A DNA stretch of 64,000 nt from the NCBI GenBank assembly GCA_034336665.1, contig JAPFBE010000068.1, forward strand, positions 124,001 to 188,000. Reading direction: 5' to 3'. The position numbers and the translations under genes were made by a program. Shown in pieces: positions 55,131-64,000 of the stretch; position 1 is the first letter of the stretch, and every line of letters begins with the position of its first letter. Source of the stretch: Luscinia megarhynchos (taxonomy: Eukaryota; Chordata; Aves; Passeriformes; Turdidae). The notes under the pieces are model-generated. The model searched no databases. It was not told the DNA's origin and saw only the letters and a program-made list of their open reading frames with translations.

Positions 55131-58100
55131 GAATTTCAGATTTTTGGGGGGTTTTAGGATTTTTGGGGGCATATTTTGGGGGGATTTTTTGGGGTTTTTT
55201 TTTGGGGGAGGGGTCTCATGGCCATGTCACCAATTTAGGGGGAGGGTCTCTGGGGGTGTCATTAATTTGGGAGGGGTCTCTGGAGGGAATTTTTGGGGTG
55301 GAAACCCCCATTTTTCCTCATTCCCTGCCCCTTTTTGGTGCCAGAATTTCCAAATTATTTTGATTTTTGGGGGAGATTTTGGGGGGTTTTTAGGCTGATT
55401 TTTTGGGGGTTTTTGGGGAGGGGTCTCTGGGGCTGTCATTAATTTGGGGAGGGGTCTCTGGAGGGGATTTTGGGGAGGAAATCCCAATTTGCCTCATTCC
55501 TGCCCTTTTTGGTGCCAGAATTTCCAATTTTTTAATTTTTAGGGAGCATTTTGAGCATTTTTTTGTTGGGATTTTTTGGGGGGTTTTTTGGGGGAGGGGT
55601 CTCTGGGGTGTCATTAATTTGGGAGGGGTCTCTGGAGGAGGATTTTGGGGTGGAAACCCCAATTTTTCCCTCATTCCTGCCCTTTGGTACAGAATTTCCA
55701 AATTATTTTGATTTTTGGGGAGATTCTGGGGGGTTTTTTGGGGCGATTTTTGGGGTTTTTTGGGGAGGGGTCTCTGGCCATGTCACCAATTTGGGGAGGG
55801 TCTCTGGGAGTGTCATTAATTTGGGGAGGGGTCTCTGGAGGGATTTTGGGGTGGAAACCCCCATTTTTCCTCATTCCTGCCTTTTGGTGCCAGAATTTCC
55901 AAATTATTTTGATTTTTGGGGGAGATTTTTGGGGGTTTTTTGGGCTGATTTTTTGGGGGTTTTTTGGGGAGGGGTCTCTGGGGGTGTCATTAATTTGGGG
56001 AGGGGGTCTCTGGAGGGGGATTTTGGGAGGAAATCCCCAATTTGCCTCATTCCTGCCCATTTTTGGTGCCAGAATTTCCAAATTATTTTAATTTTGGGAT
56101 CATTTTGGCGTTTTTGGGGGGATTTTTTGGGGATTTTTTGGGAGGGGTCTCTGGCTCTGCCACCAATTTGGGGAGGGGTCTCTAGGAAGGAATTTTTGGG
56201 GTGAAAACCCCCATTTTTCTCCTCATTCCTGCCCCTTTTGATGCCAGAATTTCCAAATTATTTTGATTTTTTGGGGAGATTTTTGGGGGTTTTTGGGCGA
56301 TTTTTTGGGGTTTTTTGGGGAGGGGTCTCTGGGGGTGTCATTAATTTGGGGAGGGGTCTCTGGAGGGGATTTTGGGGAGAAATCCCCAATTTGCCTCATT
56401 CCTGCCCCTTTTTGGTGCCAGAATTTCCAAATTATTTTAATTTTTGGGATCATTTTGAGCGTTTTTTGGGGGGGATTTTTTGGGGATTTTTTTTGGGGAG
56501 GGGTCTCTGGCTCTGCCACCAATTTGGGGAGGGGTCTCTGGAGGGGATTTTGGGGAGGAAATCCCAATTTGCCTCATTCCTGCCCCTTTTTGGTGCCAGA
56601 ATTTCCAATTTTTTAATTTTTTGGGAGCATTTTGAGCATTTTTTTGTTGGGATTTTTTGGGGTTTTTTTGGGGAGGGGGTCTCTGGGGGTGTCATTAATT
56701 TGGGAGGGGTCTCTGGAGGGGATTTTTGGGGAGGAAATCCCAATTTGCCTCATTCCTGCCCCCTTTTGGTGCCAGAATTTCCAAATTTTTTGGATTTTTG
56801 GGGAGATTTTGGGGGGTTTTTAGGGGGGATTTTTTTGGGGTTTTTTGGGGAGGGGTCTCTGGCTCTGCCACCAATTTGGGGAGGGGTCTCTGGAGGGAAT
56901 TTTGGGGTGGAACCCCCATTTTCCCTCATTCCTGCCCATTTTTGATGCCAGAATTCCCAAATTTTTTGTATTTTTGGGATGATTTTTGGCGTTTTTGGGA
57001 GTTTTTTGGGATTTTTTGGGGTTTTTTGGGGAGGGTCTCTGGGGGTGTCATTAATTTGGGGAGGGGTCTCTGGGGCTGTCATTAATTTGGGGAGGGGGTC
57101 TCTGGAGGGGATTTTTGGGGTGGAACCCCATTTTCCCTCCCTTTTGGGGAGATTTTGGCGTTTTTGGAGTTTTTGGGAGGATTTTTTTGGGGAGTTTTTT
57201 TGGGGAGGGGTCTCTGGAGGTGTAATTAATTTGGGGAGGGGTCTCTGGAGGGGATTTTGGGGTGGAAACCCCCATTTTTCCTCATTCCTGCCCCCTTTTT
57301 GATGCCAGAATTCCCAAATTTTTTGTATTTTGGGATGATTTTGAGCGTTTTTGGAGTTTTTTGGGCGGATTTTTTTTGGGGGTTTTTTTTTGGGGAGGGG
57401 TCTCTGGGGCTGTCATTAATTTGGGGAGGGGTCTCTGGGAGTGTCATTAATTTGGGGGAGGGGTCTCTGGAGGGGATTTTGGGGTGGAACCCCCCATTTT
57501 TCCCTCAGTTTTTGGGATGATTTTGGCGTTTTTTGAGTTTTTTGGGCTGATTTTTTTGGGGTTTTTTTGGGGAGGGGTCTCTGGCTCTGCCACCAATTTG
57601 GGGAGGGGTCTCTGGAGGGGATTTTGGGGTGGAACCCCCATTTTTCCTCATTCCTGCCCCTTTTGATGCCAGAATTCCCAAATTTTTTGTATTTTGGGAT
57701 CATTTTGAGCGTTTTTTTTGGGGGGATTTTTTGGGGATTTTTTTGGGGAGGGTCTCTGGCTCTGCCACCAATTTGGGGAGGGTCTCTGGAGGGAATTTTG
57801 GGGTGGAAACCCCATTTTTCCCTCATTCCTGCCCCTTTTGATGCCAGAATTTCCAATTTTTTTGGATTTTTGGGATGATTTTGAGCGTTTTTTGGAGTTT
57901 TTGGGCGGGATTTTTTGGGGTTTTTTGGGGAGGGGTCTCTGGGGCTGTCATTAATTTGGGGAGGGTCTCTGGGGCTGTCATTAATTTGGGGAGGGGTCTC
58001 TGGAGGGGATTTTGGGGTGGAACCCCCATTTTTCCTCCCTTTTTGGGGAGATTTTGAGCGTTTTTTTGGAGTTTTTTGGGCGGATTTTTTTGGGGATTTT

Positions 58101-58690
58101 TTTTGGGGAGGGGTCTCTGGCTCTGCCACCAATTTGGGGAGGGGTCTCTGGAGGGAATTTTGGGGTGGAACCCCCGTTTTTCCTCATTCCTGCCCCTTTT
58201 TGATGCCAGAATTTCCAATTTTTTTGGATTTTTGGGATGATTTTGAGCGTTTTTTTGGAGTTTTTTGGGCGGATTTTTTTGGGGGTTTTTTTGGGGAGGG
58301 GTCTCTGGGGCTGTCATTAATTTGGGGAGGGGTCTCTGGGGCTGTCATTAATTTGGGGGAGGGGTCTCTGGAGGGGGATTTTGGGGTGGAACCCCATTTT
58401 TCCTCCCTTTTGGGGGGAGATTTTGAGCGTTTTTTTGGAGTTTTTGGGCGGATTTTTTGGGGATTTTTTTGGGGAGGGTCTCTGGCTCTGCCACACCAAT
58501 TTGGGGAGGGGTCTCTGGAGGGAATTTTGGGGTGGAACCCCCATTTTTCCCTCATTCCTGCCCATTTTGATGCCAGAATTCCCAAATTTTTTGTATTTTT
58601 GGGATGATTTTGAGCGTTTTTGGAGTTTTTGGGCGGATTTTTTGGGGTTTTTTGGGGAGGGGTCTCTGGAGCTGTCATTAATTTGGGGAG
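55130..58690. repeat. ~190-230 bp tandem array leading to the ePHD acceptor
   Basis: About 16 units with GGGGAGGGGTCTCTGG, TGTCATTAATTTGGGG, CCTCATTCCTGCCC and GCCAGAATTTCCAAATT. Short and long unit forms alternate. The last unit's GGGGAGGGGTCTCCCAG is the true acceptor, a one-step variant of the GGGGTCTCTGGAG word. Confidence 0.94.
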
Positions 58691-58701
58691 GGGTCTCCCA
58701 G

Positions 58702-58842
58702 GACGAGGGGCGGCTCCTGTACATGGGGGCAGAACGAGTGGACCCACGTGAACTGCGCCCTGTGGTCGTACGAGGTGTTCGAGGAGGGCTTGACGGGACC
58801 CTGAGCATGCATGCCTTGCACGTGGCCAGGGGCACCAGATGG
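58702..58842 (+). CDS. KMT2B: KMT2B exon: extended PHD finger, central part
   Basis: Acceptor GAGGGGTCTCCCAG, donor GTGAGG. Reads DEGRLLYMG, then one base off NEWTHVNCALWSYEVFEE, then back in the first frame LDGTLSMHALHVARGTRW. Human: EAGRLLYIGQNEWTHVNC, AIWSAEVFEENDGSLK and NVHAAVARGRQM. An extra G in the GGGGG after YM and a missing base before LDG compensate, so the reading frame is kept overall but about 20 conserved residues, including zinc ligand C of HVNC, are garbled in the literal translation. Confidence 0.94.
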
Positions 58843-60285
58843 GTGAGGCCGGGGGATTTGGGGGTTTTTGGGGGGATTTGGGTTTTTGGGGGGATTTCTG
58901 GGGGATTTGGGTTTTTTGGCTGATTTGGGGTTTTTGGGGGGTTTTTGGCGGGATTTGGGGTTTTTGGGGGGTTTTTGGGGGATTTGGGGTTTTTGGGGGG
59001 TTTTTAGTGAGATCTGGCCGTTTTTAGGGGGGATGTGGGAGTTTTGGGGGTTTTACGGATTTGGGGGTTTTTATGGGGCTTTTTGGCAGGGATTTGGGGT
59101 TTTTGGGGGCTTTTGGGGGACTTGGGGGTTTTTGGGGGCTTTTAGGTGGGATTTGGGGTTTTTGGGGGTTTTTGGGGATTTGGGGCTTTTGGGGGCCTTT
59201 TGGCGGGATTGGGGTCTTTTGGGGGTTTTAGCGGATTGGGGTTTTTGGGGGCTTTTGGCAGGGATTTGGGGGTTTTGGGGGTTTTTGGGTGATTTGGGGT
59301 TTTTTGGGGGGTTTTGGTGGGATCTGGGGGTTTTTGGGGGCTTGGGGGATTGGGGTCTTTTGGGGGGTTTTTAGCTGATCTGGGGGTCTTTTGGGGGTTT
59401 TTGATGGGACTTGGGGCTTTTTGGGGGGTTTTAAGGGATTTGGGGTCTTTTAGGGGGTTTTAGATGGGTTTGCGGTTTTGGGGGATGTGGGGATTTTTGG
59501 GGGGTTTTTGGCGGGATTTGGGGTTTTTGGGGTTTTTGGTGGGATTTGGGGCTTTTGGGGGTTTTGTGGGATTGGGGTTTTTGGGGGCTTTTAGAGACTT
59601 GGGGTCTTGGGGGTTTTTGGGGGGCTTGGGGGTCTTTTGAGGGGCTTTTGGTGAGTTGGGCTTTTGGGGGATGTGGGGGATTTTTGGGGGCTTTGGGGGA
59701 TTTAGCTGCCTTTGGGGGAGTTGGGGTTTTGGGGGTTTTGGGGGACTTGGGGCTTTTGGGGGCTTTTAGTGAGTTGGGGTTTTTGGGGGTCTTTTGGGGG
59801 GATGTGGGGATTTTGTGGCTTTTGGGGGACTTTGGGGTTTTTAGGGGATTCTGGGGGACTTGGGTTTTTGATGGGGACTTGGGGTTTTTGGGGCTTTTAG
59901 TGAGTTGGGGGTTTTTGGGGGCTTTTAGTGGGTTGGGGGTTTTTGGGGGTTTTTGATGAGTTGGCATGGGCTTTTGGGGGATGTGGGGATTTTGGGGGGT
60001 TTTGGGGGATTCCATGGCGGTTTTGGGGGATTTGGGGTTTTGGGGGGTTTTTGGGGATTTGGGGTTTTTAGGTTTTGGGGGACTTTGGGGTTTTTGGGGG
60101 TTTTTGGGGGATTTGGGGTTTTGGGGGTTTTTAAGGGATTTGGGGTTTTTGGGGGGTTTTGGGGGATTTGGGGGTTTTTGGGGGTTTTTAAGGGATTTGG
60201 GGTTTTTGGGGGGTTTTGGGGGGATGGGGATTTTTGGGGGGTTTTGGGGGATTTGGGGTTTTTCAGGGGTTGCCAAGATGTTCCA
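58843..60285. repeat. G-rich array, GGGGATTTGGGGTTTTTGGG
   Basis: About 50 units of 25-35 bp (GGGGGTTTTTGGGGGATTTG). GGGG runs every 5-10 bases through 1.4 kb on the + strand; a G-quadruplex-prone intron starting at the donor. Confidence 0.92.
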
Positions 60286-60289
60286 GAAG

Positions 60290-63200
60290 GAATTTCAGGT
60301 GTAGGGACAACAGGTCTACCCATAGATCTGGATCGGGAGGGACACCAGGTCTACCCATAGGGATGAGTTGAGACACCAGGTCTACCCATAGACGTGAATT
60401 GGGGACAACAGGTCTACCCATAGGGATAAGATGAGACACCAGGTTTACCCATAGATCCGGATTAGGGAGACACCAGGTCTACCCACAGGGATGAGATGAG
60501 TCACCAGGTTTACCCATAGACCTGGATCAGGAGGACATGTGTACTCATAGGGATAATTCGAGACACCAGGTCTACCCATAGACCTGGATCGGGGGAACAA
60601 CAGGTCTACCCATAGGGATGAGATGAGACACCAGGTTTACCCATAGACCTGGATCAGGGAGATACCAGGTCTACCCATAGAACTGGATTGGGGAGACAAG
60701 ACGTCTCTACCCATAGAGATAAGTTGAGACACCAGGTCTACCCATAGACCTGAATCGGGTACACCAGGTCTACCCATAGGGATGAGTTGAGACACCAGGT
60801 TTGCCCATAGACCGGAATCAGGGGGACACCAGGTCTACCCATAGACCTGGATTGGGGGGACAACAGGTCTACCCATAGAGATGAGACACCAGATCTACCC
60901 ATAGAGATAAGTTGAGACACCAGGTCTACCCATAGACCCGAATCAGGAGGACACCAGGTCTACCCATAGGGATGAGTTGAGACACCAGGTCTATCCATAG
61001 ACCTGAATTGGGGACACCAGGTCTACCCATAGATCTGGATCGGGGGAACAACAGGTCTACCCATAGGGATGAGTTGAGACACCAGGTTTGCCCATAGACC
61101 TGAATCAGGGGGACACCAGGTCTACCCATAGGGATGACGTGAGACACCAGGTCTACCCATAGACCTGGATTGGGGGGACAACAGGTCTACCCATAGGGAT
61201 AAGTTGAGACACCAAGTCTACCCATAGACCTGAATCAGGAGGAAGTCTACTCATAGGGATAAGTTGAGACACCAGGTCTACCCATAGACATAAGTTAACA
61301 GGTCTACCCGTAGACCTGGATCGAGGGGACAAGAGGTCTACCCATAGACTAATTTAAAGCAAGCACCCAGTCTACCTTTGCAATGTAATTTTCTGTGAAG
61401 ATGCAGGGTCTGCCCACAGACATAAATTAAAAAGACACCAGGTCTACCCATAGGTGTAAATTAAATGGACAGCAGGTCTACCCGTAGAGCTGAATTGAGG
61501 GACACCAGGTCTACCCATAGACCTGGATCGGGGGAACAACAGGTCTACCCATAGATCTGGATTGGGGAGACACCAGGTCTACCCATAGAGATGAGACAAC
61601 AGGTCTACCCATAGACCTGGATTGGGGGGACAACAGGTCTACCCATAGGGATAAGTTGAGACACCAGGTTTACCCATAGATCCGGATCAGGGAGACACCA
61701 GGTCTACCCACAGGGATGAGATGAGTCACCAGGTCTACCCATAGACCTGGATCAGGAGGACATGTGTACTCATAGGGATAATTCGAGTCACCAGGTCTAC
61801 CCATAGACCTGGATCGGGGGAACAACAGGTCTACCCATAGGGATGAGTTGAGACACCAGGTTTACCCATAAACCTGAATCAGGGGGACACCAGGTCTACC
61901 CATAGAGATGAGACAACAGGTCTACCCATAGACCGGAATCAGGGGGACACCAGGTCTACCCATGGAACTGGATTGGGGAGACACCAGGTCAACCCATAGA
62001 GATGAGACACCAGGTCTACCCATAGACCTGAATCGGGGGGACACCAGGTCTACCCATGGAACTGGATTGGGGAGACAAGAAGTCTACCCATAGGGATGAG
62101 TTGAGACACCAGGTCTACCCACAGACATAAGTTAACAGGTCTACCTGTAGACCTGACTCGGGGAGATACCAGGTCTACCCATAGAATAAGTTCAGTCACC
62201 AGGTCTACCCATAGACCTGAATCAAGGGGACACCAGGTCTACCCACAGACATAAGTTGAGACGACAGGTCTACCCATAGACCTGAATTGGGAGGACACTA
62301 GGTCTACCCACAGACATAAGTTCAGACAACAAGTCTACCCATAGACCTGAACTGGGGATACCAGGTCTACCCATAGACTTGAGAACACACCTATCCATAC
62401 ACTTGAACTGAGGAGACACCAGGTCTACCCACAGTATGGAATGAGGACCACCAGGTCTCCCAATAGGGTAATAGCACCAGGCCTACACATGCAGTTGAAT
62501 TGTGACGGCACCAGGTCTGCCCATAGATTTAAATCAAGGGGACAGCAGGTCTACCTGTAGATTTGAAATGGGATGCACTAATACAGAACGAGCATCAGGT
62601 GTACCAATACATTTGTGAGGCCATCAGGTGTATCCATAGAGTAATATAGAACAAGCACCAGCTCTGCTCACACAGTTAAATTGTGAAGACATCAGGTCAA
62701 CCCATAGACTTAAATCAAGGGGACACTAGGTCTACCCATAGGTCTGAATTTGGGGGTTACCAGGTCTACCCATAGAGTAATAGTAAAAGATCTACCCAGA
62801 AAAATTGATTTGTAAAGACACCAGGTCTACCCATAGACAGAAACTAAGCAGGTCTACCTGTATGCATGATTTTTGAGGATACCAGGTCTACCCATAGACT
62901 TGAGAACACCTACCCATACACTTGAACTGAGGAGACACCAGGTCTACCCACAGTATGGAATGAGAGGAGCACCAGGTCTCCCAATAGGGTAATAGCACCA
63001 GGCCTACACATGCAGTTGAATTGTGAGGGCACCAGGTCTGCCCATAGATTTAAATCAAGGGGACAGCAGGTCTACCTGTAGATCTGAAATGGGATATCAG
63101 GTCTACCCCTGCACTAATACCAATATATTTGTGAGACCATCAGGTCTATCCATAGACTAATACAGAACAAGCACCAGGTCTATTCACAGAATTAAATTGT

Positions 63201-63718
63201 GAAGACACCAGGTGGACCCATAGACTAAGTAAAAATCAGATCTACCCAGAAAAATTGATTTGTAAAGACACCAGGTCTACCCATAGACAGAAACTAAGCA
63301 GGTCTACCTGTATGCATGATTTTTGAGGATACCAGGTCTACCCATAGGCTAATACAGAGCTAGCATCAGGTCTGCCCATACAATTGTGAGGCTACCGGTC
63401 TTAAATCTACATCTGAGAGGACATCAGGTCTATCAGCAGGATTATATTGATGCAACACCAGGTTTACTCATAATATAGAGGGGGACAGCAGGTATATCCA
63501 TAGATTTAAATCCAGGGGACAGCAGGTCTACCCATAGACTGGAATTTGGGGGATATCAGGCCTACCCATAGACTAATTTAAAACAAGCACCCAGTCTACC
63601 TTTGCAATGTCATTTTCTGTGAAGATGCAGGGTCTGCCCACAGACATAAATTAAAAAGACACCAGGTCTACCCATAGGTGTAAATTAAATGGACAGCAGG
63701 TCTACCCGTAGATTCATA
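60290..63718. repeat. ~30-40 bp minisatellite, CACCAGGTCTACCCATAGAC
   Basis: About 95 units, each with ACCAGGTCTACCCATAG plus a spacer such as ACCTGGATCGGGGGGACA or GGATGAGTTGAGACA. Larger duplications occur: 61336-61490 recurs at 63565-63718, and 62360-62590 recurs at 62880-63100. Unlike other introns it has no G/T word bias and no long gaps. Many units contain CAG/GTCTAC. Confidence 0.95.
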
Positions 63719-63840
63719 CACTGGGGCAAATTCGGGGGCATCCCCGAAAAGAAGTTTTGGGGGTTCACAGGAAGGTTTTGGGGATTCTCAAAGAAAGTTT
63801 TGGGGGTGGGGGGGTCTCACCCTTCCGTCCCTCCGTCTCC
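63719..63840 (+). other. Intron end and acceptor tract before last exon
   Basis: A short GT-rich piece (AGTTTTGGGGGTTCACAGGA, twice) followed by the pyrimidine tract CCCTTCCGTCCCTCCGTCTCCCCAG, a strong 3' splice site. Confidence 0.75.
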
Positions 63841-63844
63841 CCAG

Positions 63845-64000
63845 CTATGAAAGCACTGCGTCACCGGGGCCACCGCCGGGCTGCTGCCTGGCCGCTGGCA
63901 GCCAATTATCACTTCATGTGCGCCCGGCTGCCAGGCCGCCTTCTCCTCAGGGACAAGAGGGTGTTCTGCCAGCGGCACGGGCGCTGCTGGGCGGGGACGT
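63845..64000 (+). CDS. KMT2B: KMT2B exon: extended PHD finger, C-terminal part (truncated by window end)
   Basis: Acceptor CCGTCTCCCCAG. Across frame changes it reads HCVTGATAG, CCLAA, NYHFMCARLPGRLLLRDK and RVFCQRHGRCWAG. Human KMT2B: LKPGATVGCCLSSC, NFHFMCARASYCIFQDDK and KVFCQKHTDLLDG. The extra G in GCCGGGCTGC and bases around GGCAGCCAATT break the frame. H, C and C/H ligands of the ePHD zinc sites are visible. The exon continues past position 64000. Confidence 0.92.

Larger units (their letters stand above)
1..64000 (+). other. KMT2B: Partial KMT2B-like histone H3K4 methyltransferase gene, exon 2 region to extended PHD finger
   Basis: KMT2B/MLL2 is the catalytic subunit of a COMPASS-like nuclear complex that methylates histone H3 lysine 4 and binds CpG-rich DNA through its CXXC finger. 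About 20 short AG/GT-bounded islands, in the order of the human protein, encode family signatures: EEFRGF, TFRW, PRIKHACRRA, CXXC, PHD1-3, bromodomain region, ePHD. KMT2B is preferred over KMT2A because of PNTKKQCCV and LVCLLCASKGLH; KMT2A has NIKKQCCK and CFLCASSGH. Exon 1 lies before the window and FYRN/FYRC/SET after it. Splice sites are intact but many exons contain indels, so the annotation is by exon. Alternatives are a damaged paralogue or a pseudogene. Confidence 0.9.

Noticed and set aside
60290..63718. CRISPR-like array (repeats with varied spacers)
   Set aside because: Units are imperfect, spacers are themselves repeated, and the context is a vertebrate intron; it is a minisatellite.
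1..64000. KMT2A (MLL1) rather than KMT2B
   Set aside because: PNTKKQCCV and LVCLLCASKGLH fit KMT2B; KMT2A has different residues at both places.
1..64000. Retroposed pseudogene of KMT2B
   Set aside because: Introns and canonical splice sites are present between all recognised exons, so it is not a processed copy; an unprocessed pseudogene remains possible.
1..64000. Transposable elements (LINE, LTR) and tRNA or other RNA genes
   Set aside because: No reverse transcriptase motifs, terminal repeats, A/B boxes or cloverleaf-like sequence were seen among the tandem repeats.

Overview
The window is one stretch of a vertebrate nuclear gene on the + strand. It is the 5' and central part of a KMT2B-type (MLL2/MLL4, WBP7) histone H3 lysine-4 methyltransferase gene. 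The identification rests on short exon islands carrying family signatures in the correct protein order: an N-terminal EEFRGF motif, an ILR..TFRW motif, PRIKHACRRA, the CXXC zinc finger (PNTKKQCCV, the KMT2B spelling), the DNVWLMGG / LVCLLCASKGLH start of PHD finger 1, LVLCQVCC, LLEC..C..C..FHP, PHD2/3 fragments, the atypical bromodomain region, and the extended PHD finger (ERQCTLCLL, EGRLLYMG, NEWTHVNC, YHFMCARL, RVFCQRH). FYRN, FYRC and SET would lie beyond position 64000. No other gene, RNA gene or recognisable transposon was seen.

More than 95% of the window is intron, and nearly all of that is tandem repeat: minisatellites with units from about 8 to 350 bp, built mostly on GGGATTTT-like or CCCAAAATT-like words. 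Tiny exons in tandem-repeat introns, plus extreme GC or purine/pyrimidine skew, suggest a bird dot-like microchromosome. That taxonomic placement is inference.

Layout: 1-3213 intron 1 repeats; 3214-3280 exon 2-like; 3281-7262 intron (CA-rich, a CpG-rich island at 5490-5710, an 18-19 bp array); about 7263-9035 exon 3-like, interrupted by arrays of CRE (TGACGTCA), E-box (CACGTG) and ETS (CCGGAAGTG) words; 9036-15215 introns with two small exons; 15216-15469 CXXC exon; 15470-28085 linker exons; 31081-45016 PHD1-3 exons; 46488-51721 bromodomain-region exons; 54128-64000 extended PHD exons.

Two points deserve attention. First, many introns next to an exon appear to have grown from the exon's own splice junction. 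Array units carry copies of the last exon bases plus the GT donor, or of the polypyrimidine tract plus AG and even the first exon bases, so each intron holds many decoy splice sites. Second, almost every exon keeps canonical AG/GT borders but has single-base indels in conserved codons, often in G or C homopolymers. This looks more like consensus error in a hard-to-sequence region than neutral pseudogene decay, although a pseudogene cannot be excluded from sequence alone.
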